NCBI GenBank assembly: GCA_964416195.1
Contig: CAYQDB010000002.1
Coordinates: 1 to 64,000, forward strand
DNA length: 64,000 nucleotides
Origin: CAYQDB01 sp964416195
GTDB lineage: Bacteria > Zixibacteria > MSB-5A5 > GN15 > FEB-12
Reading direction: 5' to 3'
Numbering within the stretch: the stretch's first letter is position 1; every line of letters begins with the position of its first letter. Shown piece by piece: positions 8,195 through 18,120 of this stretch. The translations under genes and the position numbers were made by a program. The notes beneath the pieces are model-generated. The model was not told the origin of the DNA. It saw nothing but the letters and a program-made list of their open reading frames with translations, and searched no databases.

Positions 8195-9184
8195 ATGGGT
8201 CCGGACCAGGAAGATATTACGGTTCGCACGTTTGCCGTAGAGGGGATTGACCAGCGGTTCTTGTTTGGTCAAAACGATGCGTTCTTGAGAGTAATCGAAT
8301 CTCATTTCGCCAGCAAAATTGTGGCACGGGGCGAAAAGATCATCGTGGAGGGACCACCGGCTGATGTCGAGCAGGTATTTCGCCTGTTGGGAGACCTGGT
8401 AACGAGAATCAAGCAGGGATATTATATATCCAGGCAGTACCTCAACTATGCCATCGCTATGGTCAAGGAAGACGGTTATGGCCCTGCGGAGGTCATGTCA
8501 ACCGAGACGCTGTTGACCAACGCTCTAAAGAAAGTAATCAAACCGAAGACCATCGGGCAAACGCGCTATGTTGAAGCTATTGACAGAAATGATATTGTCT
8601 TTTCCATCGGCCCGGCGGGAACAGGGAAAACATACCTTGCCGTTGCTATGGCAGTAGCGGAACTGAAAGCCAACAGAGTGAACCGGCTGGTATTCACCAG
8701 GCCCGCTGTTGAGGCCGGCGAATCGCTTGGGTTTCTACCTGGTGATATCCGAGCTAAGGTTGATCCCTATCTACGCCCGATCTACGATGCCTTGTATGAT
8801 ATGCTCCAGCCGGACAAGATCCGCAAACTCCTCGAGATCGGCGTTATTGAAATAGCTCCTCTGGCATTCATGCGCGGACGAACCCTCAACGAGGCGTTTG
8901 TAGTGCTGGACGAGGCTCAGAACACTACCAGCGCCCAGATGAAGATGTTTCTGACAAGGATCGGAGAGAAATCCAGGGCGGTTATAACCGGCGACATCAC
9001 TCAGATCGACTTGGATGACAGGCGCGCCTCGGGGCTTGTAAGAGTCCAGAAGATCCTGAAGGGCATTCCCGGGATCGAGTTTGTGTATTTATCCGAAAAG
9101 GATGTTGTCCGCCACCAATTGGTACAGAGTATTATCAAAGCGTACGAGAAGTACGAAAAGAAAAAAACGAAAGGGGTGAGGTGA
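8195..9184 (+). CDS. phoH: PhoH-family ATPase (PhoH-like, YbeZ type)
   Basis: The 329-residue product carries the PhoH P-loop domain: Walker A GPAGTGKTYLAVAMAV at about residue 140, the conserved TRPAVEAGESLGFLPGD block and Walker B FVVLDEAQNTT, followed by ITGDITQIDL. An N-terminal stretch of about 110 residues is the usual small RNA-binding-like region of the YbeZ type. Members are thought to be ATP-dependent RNA-processing partners of the endonuclease YbeY, whose gene follows two genes downstream. It starts 11 bases after aspS, so co-transcription is likely. Confidence 0.95.
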   Translation: MGPDQEDITVRTFAVEGIDQRFLFGQNDAFLRVIESHFASKIVARGEKIIVEGPPADVEQVFRLLGDLVTRIKQGYYISRQYLNYAIAMVKEDGYGPAEVMSTETLLTNALKKVIKPKTIGQTRYVEAIDRNDIVFSIGPAGTGKTYLAVAMAVAELKANRVNRLVFTRPAVEAGESLGFLPGDIRAKVDPYLRPIYDALYDMLQPDKIRKLLEIGVIEIAPLAFMRGRTLNEAFVVLDEAQNTTSAQMKMFLTRIGEKSRAVITGDITQIDLDDRRASGLVRVQKILKGIPGIEFVYLSEKDVVRHQLVQSIIKAYEKYEKKKTKGVR

Positions 9185-9209
9185 AGTACCGGAGGTACTT
9201 TTTTGCCCT

Positions 9210-11462
9210 ATGTTTTCGTTTCTCATAAAACTTAAGCGCAAGATTCGAAAGCTTTTCAAGGTCCAGAGCGAAAGTCGCCAGCGACCTATGCCCACCGTCC
9301 GATCGAGGACCATCAAGTTTTCTCTGCTGATCGCAGCAGCCGTCATGGTAGGGGTGTTCTATCCCGGCGAGCATCTGTACGACCCCCTGGATATGCCGCG
9401 CAAGGGAGAGATGTCTCTGGAAGATATCATCGCTCCCTTTCAGATTGTCGTCTACAAGACCGAGAAGGAACTCAAAGATGATCAGGAAAGCGCTCGATTT
9501 TCCGAGCCGTATATAGTCGATAAGGATACTACGATCACTCGCAGGATCTTTGAGAACCTTAAAGGTTTTTTTGACCTTCTCGACAGCCTAAGCAAAACGG
9601 CCGCTCAACCTTCGCTTGAAAAGCAGCGGGAGGCGGAGAAGATCATCGCAGGGCGGTTCCCCTTACTAAGCAAGACAGCCATTGGCCAGTCGCTGGGGAG
9701 AGATGATCTGCCTCAGGTCTATCAGCGCCTGGAGCAGATTTACCGTGAACAAATCTATGATGTAGGTGTGCTGCCGGATATAAAAGCTGTCCCTGATGTT
9801 CGCGGTAAGAATGTGCTGATCAGGCGCGGGGAACGGGAGACTATCCATCCTCGGGAAAAACTGCTCGACGTTCCTCTGACCAAGAAGTGTCTACTAAAGG
9901 GACTCAACCGGCTCTCTGCCACTGACTCAATTGACGTTGAGTATTATTATCTCATCGGCCGCACGTTTGTTGTGCCCAATCTAAGCGTGAATATGCCCGA
10001 GTATAATAGGCGGATAAATAAGGAACTGGCGACCATCCCTAAGTATAAGGAGGTTGTCAATACCGGCGACATTATTATTCGGTCTGGTATCAAAGTAACG
10101 GAGGGGCAACAGCGGGTTCTGCAGGAAATGGCGAGGATAATGCGAAACAGAGCGACTCAGAAGGGGTGGTTCTCAATCGTGGCGCCGATACTGGCTCGAA
10201 TTCTCCTGGTGGCGGTTGTCTTTGCAGGGTTGTATCTTTTTCTTTATTATTTCCGGCGTGAGATATTCAACTCCAATCCCAAGCTTCTGGCCCTCTTGCT
10301 CGTCTTTGCTTTACAGTTGTTCGTGATTCACCTTGTGGACCACTGGGAGCTTTCGATCTATCTGTTCCCGGTGGCATTGTTGCCGATGTTGGTGACAATC
10401 CTGTTTGATGCCGAGGTCGGGGTACTGTCGACGTTGGCCCTGGCGCTCCTGTTGGGCGTCATGCACCGCTTCAATTTCTCACTGAGCCTGATGACGGTTG
10501 TGGTCGGCACAGTGGCTTGTTTTACTTCCCGTCGTGTGCGCCAGCGATCTCATTTTATCAGGATCATGTTTTCTGTCTCGGTGGCATATGCCGCTTTCGT
10601 ATTGCTGGTCGAAAACATGAAGATGACACCGGACCAGGAGTTCGTAACTGAAATGGGTTATGGTGTCATCAACGGTATCGTTTCGGCCTTTCTCACTATC
10701 GGCATTCTTCCGTTGTTTGAATCGATATTTGGGATTACCACCGACATCACTTTACTAGAGCTGTCCGACTTGAACCATTCCCTTTTGAAACGGCTGGCCC
10801 TGGAGGCACCAGGCACTTTTCAGCATTCACTCAATGTTGGCAACCTTTCGGAGGCTGGTGCGAAGGCAATTAGTGGCAATTCGCTGTTGGCGCGGGTTGG
10901 CGCATATTACCATGACATCGGGAAGATGGAGATTCCGGAGTACTTTGTGGAGAATCAACTGAGCGTCAAGTCGAAGCATGAATCTCTTACGCCTTCCATG
11001 TCGGCGATCATCCTGTCTTCCCATGTCAAGAAAGGCCGTGCACTGGGAGAGGAAGCCGGGTTGCCGGACGACGTTTTGAACTTCATTGAAGAGCACCACG
11101 GCACCATGGTCATGAGCTATTTCTATGACAAAGCGCTCAAGCAGGGAGCTGACGAATCGAGCCAGGACAAGTTCCGCTACCCGGGCCCGAAACCGCAGAC
11201 GCGTGAGACAGCGATAGCTATGCTGGCCGACGCCGCCGAGGCCGCCAGTCGTACGCTGGATGAACCGACTCCCGCTCGTATCAACAACCTCATTCAAAGG
11301 ATCATCAACGATCGCTTCCAGTCGGGAGAACTTAATCAATGTCCCCTCACATTGCGTGACCTTGCCAAAATCAAGGAGGCCTTTGCCCAGATTCTTGTTG
11401 CTGCCTTTCATCAGAGAGTGGTCTATCCTACAAAGGAAAAGCCTGAAGAAGAGGAAGAATGA
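9210..11462 (+). CDS. pgpH: 7TM-HD phosphohydrolase, PgpH type (cyclic-di-AMP phosphodiesterase family)
   Basis: The 750-residue membrane protein has an N-terminal transmembrane segment (about 33-50), a large extracytoplasmic 7TMR-HDED domain to about residue 325, seven closely spaced membrane helices (about 330-510) and a C-terminal HD domain. The HD metal ligands are visible: FQHSLNV, YYHDIGKM, SSHVKKG, EEHHGTMVM and MLADAAEA. In Listeria and other bacteria PgpH hydrolyses c-di-AMP to pApA. No diadenylate cyclase is encoded here, so the substrate is inferred from family. Its stop codon overlaps the ybeY start by four bases (ATGA), indicating translational coupling. Between phoH and ybeY is the usual place for this gene. 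Confidence 0.93.
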   Translation: MFSFLIKLKRKIRKLFKVQSESRQRPMPTVRSRTIKFSLLIAAAVMVGVFYPGEHLYDPLDMPRKGEMSLEDIIAPFQIVVYKTEKELKDDQESARFSEPYIVDKDTTITRRIFENLKGFFDLLDSLSKTAAQPSLEKQREAEKIIAGRFPLLSKTAIGQSLGRDDLPQVYQRLEQIYREQIYDVGVLPDIKAVPDVRGKNVLIRRGERETIHPREKLLDVPLTKKCLLKGLNRLSATDSIDVEYYYLIGRTFVVPNLSVNMPEYNRRINKELATIPKYKEVVNTGDIIIRSGIKVTEGQQRVLQEMARIMRNRATQKGWFSIVAPILARILLVAVVFAGLYLFLYYFRREIFNSNPKLLALLLVFALQLFVIHLVDHWELSIYLFPVALLPMLVTILFDAEVGVLSTLALALLLGVMHRFNFSLSLMTVVVGTVACFTSRRVRQRSHFIRIMFSVSVAYAAFVLLVENMKMTPDQEFVTEMGYGVINGIVSAFLTIGILPLFESIFGITTDITLLELSDLNHSLLKRLALEAPGTFQHSLNVGNLSEAGAKAISGNSLLARVGAYYHDIGKMEIPEYFVENQLSVKSKHESLTPSMSAIILSSHVKKGRALGEEAGLPDDVLNFIEEHHGTMVMSYFYDKALKQGADESSQDKFRYPGPKPQTRETAIAMLADAAEAASRTLDEPTPARINNLIQRIINDRFQSGELNQCPLTLRDLAKIKEAFAQILVAAFHQRVVYPTKEKPEEEEE

Positions 11463-11890
11463 GGCTGCGTATATTCAAAGAGGTCAAGTTGCGTGTGCCA
11501 AGGAAGAAGCTCTCTCTCCTTCTCGAGGCGATCGTCGACGCTGAGGTCCGGACGAAGGATTCCTGTCAGGTCAATTTGGTTTTTACTACCGACAGGCGCA
11601 TGTGCGCGCTGAACAAGCAGTTTCGCAATCTCAACAGGCCGACCGATGTCCTATCGTTTGGCCTCGGCGAACCGTCGGGTGCCGATGACACTTTTGGTGA
11701 GGTATACATTTCTATGCCAATGGCGAAGCGGCAAGCAAAACGGTATCGAACAACTTTGACCGAGGAGCTTTTGCGCCTTTCCTGTCATGGCTTGTTGCAC
11801 CTTGTCGGTTATGATCACATAAGGGCGACTGATGCAAAGAAAATGAGGGCTCGAGAGGACCATTTTCTGGAGTGCCTCCGGAGCAAGTGA
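11459..11890 (+). CDS. ybeY: YbeY endoribonuclease (rRNA maturation factor)
   Basis: The 143-residue protein contains the YbeY zinc signature CHGLLHLVGYDH, in which three histidines hold the catalytic metal, and the conserved NRPTDVLSFGL segment. YbeY takes part in 16S rRNA 3'-end processing and 70S ribosome quality control. It overlaps pgpH upstream by four bases and its TGA overlaps the ATG of the next gene by one base, so these three genes form a tightly coupled unit. Length and motif spacing are normal. Confidence 0.95.
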   Translation: MRLRIFKEVKLRVPRKKLSLLLEAIVDAEVRTKDSCQVNLVFTTDRRMCALNKQFRNLNRPTDVLSFGLGEPSGADDTFGEVYISMPMAKRQAKRYRTTLTEELLRLSCHGLLHLVGYDHIRATDAKKMRAREDHFLECLRSK

Positions 11891-13155
11891 TGTTACTGCT
11901 TGGTGTATTGTACCTGATTATTGTTGTCGTTGCCTATGTGACGGCGTACCTTGTGTCGCTCTATTCCCTGGCTGTTTATATTGATCCGGACGAGGTGGAA
12001 ACGCTTTTCCCCGACATATCCCCAGCCCAGCGCACTTTCCTGGTCAAGCTGGGCCGGGACCCACGGGCTTTTGTGCAAATAGCTGTAGTATACAAATCAT
12101 TTGTCCTGATCATAGTGTCTGTCATTGTCCTGCAACTGTCCCGCTGGCTTGCTGCAGCCACAGGTCTTGATGCCACCTTGTTGATGTTGCTGGGGATGGG
12201 AGTCCACTGGTTCTTCTACCTTGTAATCATTGAGTACTTTCCCCGGCACTCATCGCGAAAGGCCATCAATCAGCGGATGGTCAGGCGTTTATGGGTTATC
12301 GCAATCATCTGGTCACTTTTCCTTCCAATTGTTCGAGTGTACCGCAACGCGCTTCGCCGCACGGCCGAGGGGAGGGAAGTGACCGAGGAGGAAAAGGACG
12401 AAATTGTCGAGCGTGCGATCGAGACCCTGGCCGAGCAGGCTGGAATCGGCGAGACGATTGTCGAGGAAGATGAAAAGGAAATGATCGGCCAGATATTTCA
12501 GTTGGACCAGACGGTTGTGCGCGAGATCATGGTGCCCAGGATTGATATAACGGGGATTGAAAAGTCGATGAGTTTCACCGATATTCGGAAACTGGCTGTC
12601 AAGGATGGCCACTCCCGTTACCCGGTGTACGATGGTACGGTTGACAAGATAATCGGAATGATATACGTGAAGGACCTTTTTGGCAGGATGCCGGAGCCGG
12701 GGGAGAAGTTCGTTATTACTAGATACCTCCGCAAACCGTACTTCGTTCCGGAGACTAAGGTTATTGGCGAACTGTTGACGGAGTTCAAGGCGCGGCGTCT
12801 GCATATTGCGATGGTTGTGGATGAATATGGCGGTGTGGCCGGACTGGTGACGCTGGAAGATATCATCGAGGAGATTTTCGGCGAGATCCAGGACGAACAC
12901 GACTGGGAGGAGGCCGAATTCACCGAGCTACCCGATGGAGAATACCGTGTCAATGCCGGGTTGCTTGTAGATAAGCTTCAGGACTATCTTGATACGGACT
13001 ATGAACAGGGGGACTACGATACCGTCGGCGGTCTTATCTACGATTCGGTCGGCTCAGTTCCTAAAGAGGGTCAGAAGATCAGGTGGAATGACCTTGAGTT
13101 CGAAGTCGAGCAGGTTGAAGGACAGAGGATTCTGTACGTCAAGGTGCGTCGCTAA
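11890..13155 (+). CDS. CorC/HlyC-type membrane protein with CBS pair (hemolysin family)
   Basis: I place the start at ATG 11890, which overlaps the ybeY stop and has GGAG six bases upstream, and not at the in-frame GTG 11872. The 421-residue product has three to four N-terminal hydrophobic segments (DUF21/CNNM-like region, residues 1-150), a linker, two CBS modules (REIMVPRIDI..., HIAMVVDEYGGVAGLVTLED) and a C-terminal CorC_HlyC domain (EYRVNAGLLVDKL...VGGLIYDSVG). Family members are linked to magnesium or cobalt efflux, and CBS pairs commonly bind adenine nucleotides. CorC-type genes are widely found after ybeY. Ion specificity cannot be read from the sequence. Confidence 0.9.
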   Translation: MLLLGVLYLIIVVVAYVTAYLVSLYSLAVYIDPDEVETLFPDISPAQRTFLVKLGRDPRAFVQIAVVYKSFVLIIVSVIVLQLSRWLAAATGLDATLLMLLGMGVHWFFYLVIIEYFPRHSSRKAINQRMVRRLWVIAIIWSLFLPIVRVYRNALRRTAEGREVTEEEKDEIVERAIETLAEQAGIGETIVEEDEKEMIGQIFQLDQTVVREIMVPRIDITGIEKSMSFTDIRKLAVKDGHSRYPVYDGTVDKIIGMIYVKDLFGRMPEPGEKFVITRYLRKPYFVPETKVIGELLTEFKARRLHIAMVVDEYGGVAGLVTLEDIIEEIFGEIQDEHDWEEAEFTELPDGEYRVNAGLLVDKLQDYLDTDYEQGDYDTVGGLIYDSVGSVPKEGQKIRWNDLEFEVEQVEGQRILYVKVRR

Positions 13156-13208
13156 GGTGACGCCCCGGGACAAAGGCGGAACTGTTGACACCCAGACATC
13201 ACGGGTAT

Positions 13209-16200
13209 TTAGACCGTAACTTCAGATGAGGGGTGTGTGACGGCGCTAATAATCCGCGAGAAATCAGGAAGCTGTTTGAAATTTGCCACTGCGTTTTCAT
13301 AGAGATCGGCTAACTGATACTCCATCTTCCCGCAATTGATCATCACATACAGCACCTTCAGGCGGCGACATGTCTCTACCATTCTGTACAGCTCCACCTT
13401 GGCCGTGAACTTAGCATCGCATATGACCAGATCGGCGGCATGACGGAGATCATCGGGGAGTTTCGAGACATCATCGATGTGTTGTAGATTTATGTCCTCC
13501 GAACACGCCTGTTGGGAGTATTGACTCACGACTGAATTGTCCAGTGTGAACAACAAAACGTTCATCCCGGACCCTTTTCCCTTGGCGGCTTGAGGCGCTT
13601 CATGGTTGTCAACGCATGCGGGGAGGGTCAATATAAAGGTCGTCCCTACTCCAACAACTGACTCGGCCGCCAGATCGCCGCCATGCTCACGGGCGATGTT
13701 GCGGGAGATCGTAAGACCCATGCCGGTGCCGATCAGTTCATCCTTACCCCAGACGCCTTTGGTGGAAAAGAAAGGATCAAAGATCTTACTGAGATTCTCC
13801 TCTGGAATGCCGACGCCGGTGTCGCCCACTTTGACCATGATGTGGCCATCTTTGGCGAGCAAGTTTATTGTGATAACTCCATCGGATTTAATGGCATGTT
13901 GTGCATTGATCAGTAGATTTAGTAGGAGTTGTTCGATCTTACTGGTGGAGACCTCGACTTCGGGAATCTCTTCAGAGGAAGTCACAATCTCAATTGAGCG
14001 GTTCTTCATCTCTTTTTCCACCAGGCCGATTACTTTTGTGATGATCTTCTTGATATCCTCTCGGCTGAGATCATCCGGTTTGATCTTGGAGAAAGTCAGC
14101 AGGGACATGGCGATATCGTTCGCCTTTTCGCCGAACTTGACAATCTCCGACAGGGTTTCACCAGCCAGTTGTAGTCCCCCCTCTTGTTCGAGTTCGCCGA
14201 GAGCAAATGAGGCGTTGCCAATGATTCCGGCAAGATAGTTTTTGAACTCGTGGGCGACACCGGCAGCCAGCATTCCGACAGCCGACATCTTGTCAGCCTC
14301 GATCAGTTTCTGCTGGGCCATGATTTCGATGGTGATGTCTTCAGCGATTGACAGAAAGTTGATGATGAGATTATCCTGATCGAATATGGGTGCGATAGTC
14401 TGGCGTTCCCAATAAATATCTCCATTTTTCCGTCGGTTTTGCAGCTTGCCGCTCCAGGTTTTGCCGGACTTGATGGTCTGCCATAGATCGGCGTAGAACT
14501 CTCTATCCTGTTTGCCTGATTTGAGGATGCTCACCGGCTTGCCGACGGCTTCCACCAGAGTGTAACCGGTCATCCGGCTGAACTGCGGGTTGACATATTC
14601 AATGACGCCATCGGTATCCGTAATGACAATCCTGTTGGCTGACTGGATAACAGCCGCTGAGAGTTTTCTGAGTTCCTCCTCCGCCTGCTTGCGCTTGGTG
14701 ATGTCCTGATGACTCGCCATCTGGGCAATGACTTTCCCTTCATCATTTACTACCCTTGACGCGGTTATTGCTATCGGAAAGAGTATACCATCTTTTCTTT
14801 TGGCAACCAACTCTCCTGTCCAACCGCCTTCTATCGTTGCCTTCAGTGCCTCTTCCAGTTTTGTTATCTGATCATCAGCATAAATGGAAGCAATCTCTTT
14901 TCCTATCAACTCTTCTTTTGTACAACCAAACATTCGAGTAAATGCGTTATTCACGTGGGTAATCCTTCCCTTGAGATCGCCTATAGCTATGCCATCAATC
15001 GAACTGTTAATAGTTTGCGAAAACAACCTCAGTTTCTCTTCCGCTCGCTTGCGCTCGGTGATATCTGTAATGAAACCCACATTGCATTCTCGTCCTTCTA
15101 TCAAGGCTATGGTGGTGTTGATATCGGTATATATTGTGGTTCCGTCTTTTCGCAAACACGGAATGTTTGACGCTAACGTATTTTCCCCTCGTGCCTGAGC
15201 CTCGAATTCAGAAATCACGTGCTCTAAAGCGTCTTGGGGATGAATGTCAGTTACACTCATTCCTTTCAATTCTTCTTCAGTATAGCCCAACATTTTACAT
15301 ACTGCTGGATTGACATACTTGAATTGCCTTGTCTCAACGTCTGCAACAAGTATGCCCTCGGCAGAACCTTCAAATAGCACCCTGTATCTCTCTTCAGACT
15401 CTCTTAATGATCTCTCCGCCCGCTTGCGCTCGGTGATGTCCCTAACTATACCCCTTGTTCCCATAGTTTTGTTGTCTTTTATTACGGGAGATGAGCTGAA
15501 TTCAACATTGTGCGGCTTTCCATTCTTATCAACCAAAATGGTTTCAGCAGTGGCTTGCTCTCCGTTGAGAATTCGCTGAAATACTGCCATTGTCTTAGGC
15601 CTCTCCTCTTGCGGAATCAATTCAGCGAAATTCTTACCAATTACTTCCTCAGGCTCAAACCCCAATGCGTTTTTTATAGCTTTATTTACCGAGGTTACAC
15701 TTCCTTCTGTATCCAAAGTATATATGATATCGACCATCTTTTCAGTGAGGTCTCTATACTTCTCCTCACTCTTCCGCAGCTTCTCCTCCGCCCGCTTGCG
15801 CTCGGTGATGTCGCGGGTTATCCCTAGAAAGAATGCCGGCTTACCGGATGAGTCGTGAATCAGACTTGCAGAAAGCTCCGCGGGAAAGTCACGCCCGTCC
15901 TTCGTCAGGAGAGTATACTCCACATCCCTGACTATCCCCTGCTCAAGGGTTTTCTTCATATTCTCAACTGCTCTCTGCCGATCTTGCGGAGCAATAAAGT
16001 CTAAGCTTTGCAAGTCTATCAATTCATTTTTACTTGAAAAGCTGTGGGTGTCAAGGGTTGCCTGGTTGCAATCGATGATTACTCCGTTCAGATCACTGAG
16101 TGTAATGGCATCAGGAGATGAGCTCATTATCGTTCTAAACTTCTCTTCACTCTCTTTCAGCACCTCCTCCGCCCGCTTGCGCTCGGTGATGTCCTGCATC

Positions 16201-17591
16201 GCCGTCAGGTGATGTGGTTTGCCTCTAAAGATGATTGGCGTGCCTCGGATTTCGACATCAATCTTTGAACCATCTTTTCGAACATTGACGCTCTTCAGGG
16301 TGACCGGCTCACCAATTGCAGTAGCCTTCATAAAAAACTCAAACAGGTACAGCTTCTCCGGAGGTACAAAGGTTTTCACAGGCAAGCCAACCAGCTCATC
16401 GTGCGCATACCCCTGCAACTTGCAGGCCGCGGGATTCGCTTTCTGTATGACTCCTTCTGTGTCCACGATGTAAAGGGCGTCTGCGGCTGATTCAAATATG
16501 GTGCGGTACTGGACCTCGCTCTCTTTGAGCGCCTCCTCCGCCCGCTTGCGACGAGTAATGTCTCTAATGATAGCGACGGCGTTCCATTTCCCCTTCAATT
16601 GCACGGCTGAAAGGGAGAGTTCAATAGGAAACTCCGTGCCATCCTTGCGCAAAGCAGCCAGCTCAAGGGTTTTCCCAAGGGCGAGCCCTTCGCCGGTTTC
16701 CCTAAACCGGTCAATTCCTTTTCGTGAGGCTTTGTGAAATCGTGCCGGCGCTAGAGTTTCATAAGCCGGTTTTCCAAGAATCTCTTCTGTATCATAACCA
16801 AAGACCCCTTCCGCCGCCTGATTCCAAAAGGAGATACGATCTTCATGATCAATCATAACGATTGGGTCCTGAGCGCACGTGGTGAGAACCCGAAATCTCT
16901 CCTCACTCTCCTGTAGCGTCTCCTCCGCCCGCTTGCGCTCGGTGATGAACCTCACATAGCGCCTGTCAACTAGGAATCCAATAGCTAAAGCCAAGAACGT
17001 AGCTACCAGCCCCAATATTGTAATATATCTGATAGTGGCATTGTGTATGTTGTGAGTCCTGATTCCAGCCGCTAATAGTTCCTGATAATGCGCTGCGGCA
17101 TGTTCATTGAGCATCCTTCTCAAAGGATAGAAGACAGGAGCGCCAAACTCTTTACTAACTTTCTCAAACAATTCATCATTTCCAACGCCCTGGTCCTTCA
17201 GGTCAACAATCTCGGCGCTTACAGATATGAGTTTCTGCGATAAATCCAATATTACTTGAGCAACTTGCACCTCCCCTGGAATAACCTGATGCTCGAGCTC
17301 GAGATGTTGCTTTGCTTTTGTTTCGAGGGCCGCCCAATCTTGGTGTAACCACTCTCTTATCGTTTTGTTATCTATTATGACATTGCCTCTTACAATGTAG
17401 CTCGTTGTCCACATTCTTATTTCGAGGGCGTCGCGTTCCATCTCGGCCATTAGCATCGCGCCGTGGACAACATTGCCCTTCAGATCAACAAAGACATCTC
17501 GCACGCTCATACTGCTCAATAAAGTGTAAGTACAAATCACACAAATAAGAAAGGTGATTGCGAAGAACCCTAAGTTCAGTTTGCGTCTCAT
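13209..17591 (-). CDS. Multi-PAS sensor histidine kinase with degenerate receiver-like C-terminus
   Basis: Starting at ATG 17591 (GGAGGG upstream) the product has 1460 residues. Order: transmembrane helix at about 8-28, an extracytoplasmic sensor of about 160 residues, a second helix near 190-210, seven PAS domains of about 125 residues, each followed by the linker DITERKRAEE or a variant, a HisKA domain with phospho-acceptor His1114 (GVAHEFKNYLAGI), and a HATPase_c domain (LLINAQHAI, GDTGVGIPEENL, FFSTKG, GTGMGLTIS). The last 120 residues look like a receiver fold (MNVLLFTLD, DLVICDA, KVLYVMINC) but lack the usual acidic pair. No response regulator is adjacent. The stop faces the CorC-like gene convergently. 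Confidence 0.92.
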   Translation of the reverse strand: MRRKLNLGFFAITFLICVICTYTLLSSMSVRDVFVDLKGNVVHGAMLMAEMERDALEIRMWTTSYIVRGNVIIDNKTIREWLHQDWAALETKAKQHLELEHQVIPGEVQVAQVILDLSQKLISVSAEIVDLKDQGVGNDELFEKVSKEFGAPVFYPLRRMLNEHAAAHYQELLAAGIRTHNIHNATIRYITILGLVATFLALAIGFLVDRRYVRFITERKRAEETLQESEERFRVLTTCAQDPIVMIDHEDRISFWNQAAEGVFGYDTEEILGKPAYETLAPARFHKASRKGIDRFRETGEGLALGKTLELAALRKDGTEFPIELSLSAVQLKGKWNAVAIIRDITRRKRAEEALKESEVQYRTIFESAADALYIVDTEGVIQKANPAACKLQGYAHDELVGLPVKTFVPPEKLYLFEFFMKATAIGEPVTLKSVNVRKDGSKIDVEIRGTPIIFRGKPHHLTAMQDITERKRAEEVLKESEEKFRTIMSSSPDAITLSDLNGVIIDCNQATLDTHSFSSKNELIDLQSLDFIAPQDRQRAVENMKKTLEQGIVRDVEYTLLTKDGRDFPAELSASLIHDSSGKPAFFLGITRDITERKRAEEKLRKSEEKYRDLTEKMVDIIYTLDTEGSVTSVNKAIKNALGFEPEEVIGKNFAELIPQEERPKTMAVFQRILNGEQATAETILVDKNGKPHNVEFSSSPVIKDNKTMGTRGIVRDITERKRAERSLRESEERYRVLFEGSAEGILVADVETRQFKYVNPAVCKMLGYTEEELKGMSVTDIHPQDALEHVISEFEAQARGENTLASNIPCLRKDGTTIYTDINTTIALIEGRECNVGFITDITERKRAEEKLRLFSQTINSSIDGIAIGDLKGRITHVNNAFTRMFGCTKEELIGKEIASIYADDQITKLEEALKATIEGGWTGELVAKRKDGILFPIAITASRVVNDEGKVIAQMASHQDITKRKQAEEELRKLSAAVIQSANRIVITDTDGVIEYVNPQFSRMTGYTLVEAVGKPVSILKSGKQDREFYADLWQTIKSGKTWSGKLQNRRKNGDIYWERQTIAPIFDQDNLIINFLSIAEDITIEIMAQQKLIEADKMSAVGMLAAGVAHEFKNYLAGIIGNASFALGELEQEGGLQLAGETLSEIVKFGEKANDIAMSLLTFSKIKPDDLSREDIKKIITKVIGLVEKEMKNRSIEIVTSSEEIPEVEVSTSKIEQLLLNLLINAQHAIKSDGVITINLLAKDGHIMVKVGDTGVGIPEENLSKIFDPFFSTKGVWGKDELIGTGMGLTISRNIAREHGGDLAAESVVGVGTTFILTLPACVDNHEAPQAAKGKGSGMNVLLFTLDNSVVSQYSQQACSEDINLQHIDDVSKLPDDLRHAADLVICDAKFTAKVELYRMVETCRRLKVLYVMINCGKMEYQLADLYENAVANFKQLPDFSRIISAVTHPSSEVTV

Positions 17592-17895
17592 AGCTGGTTG
17601 CCCTCCGTCACCGCTATCAAGCACGATACGATTGGATCAGGATATATCTGTCTATAGTGCTGCAAAAACGCCCCCTTTTGCAAGTTCTGTTGATACACTC
17701 TGGTATAGCTGTTTTATCGGCCTCTCGGTAAAGTGGTTTAACCTATAATGAGTTGTGTGTCGATCAATTTGCTATGGATGTCAGCTTTTGTCATACCCGG
17801 TTCTTTTGCTCAATCCGTAGCGGATTGCCCTACGACTTGTTGTGTCACAATTAGAAGGAGAAGGCGACAGATATATATGGAGAGGCAGGGACGGG
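17592..17895. other. Intergenic region without a recognisable gene
   Basis: About 300 bases between the histidine kinase start and the zinc-ribbon gene. It is the leader of the kinase gene on the minus strand, with GGAGGG at about 17600-17605. I find no convincing promoter pair, palindromic repeat or RNA gene in it. Confidence 0.4.
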
Positions 17896-18120
17896 TCAAT
17901 TTCCGGAGTTGCACTGCAGGTATACCAGAAGAACCAGTGCCAGAATAAACAGGATTCCGGTCAGAAAGCCCATGCGGAAGTCATTGATCCTGGAGAACCA
18001 GGATGTCTTGGAAGGGGGGACGTCCGAGAGGTCGGCATGGCAGTGTTTGCATCTGGTTGCCCCGGCAACGATTGGCTCCTTGCAAAAGGGGCATTTTACC
18101 ATGAGCTTCGGGGCAGTCAT
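17896..18120 (-). CDS. Small zinc-ribbon membrane protein
   Basis: Read from ATG 18120, the 74-residue product has an N-terminal zinc ribbon with two CxxC pairs (KCPFCKEPI and TRCKHCHADLS) and one C-terminal membrane helix (GFLTGILFILALVLLVYLQC). The layout, a cytoplasmic zinc knuckle tethered to the membrane, is common among small uncharacterised bacterial proteins. Upstream in-frame starts exist, up to 18186, but would add a poorly conserved-looking segment; no clear ribosome-binding site settles the start. I cannot assign a function. Confidence 0.6.
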   Translation of the reverse strand: MTAPKLMVKCPFCKEPIVAGATRCKHCHADLSDVPPSKTSWFSRINDFRMGFLTGILFILALVLLVYLQCNSGN

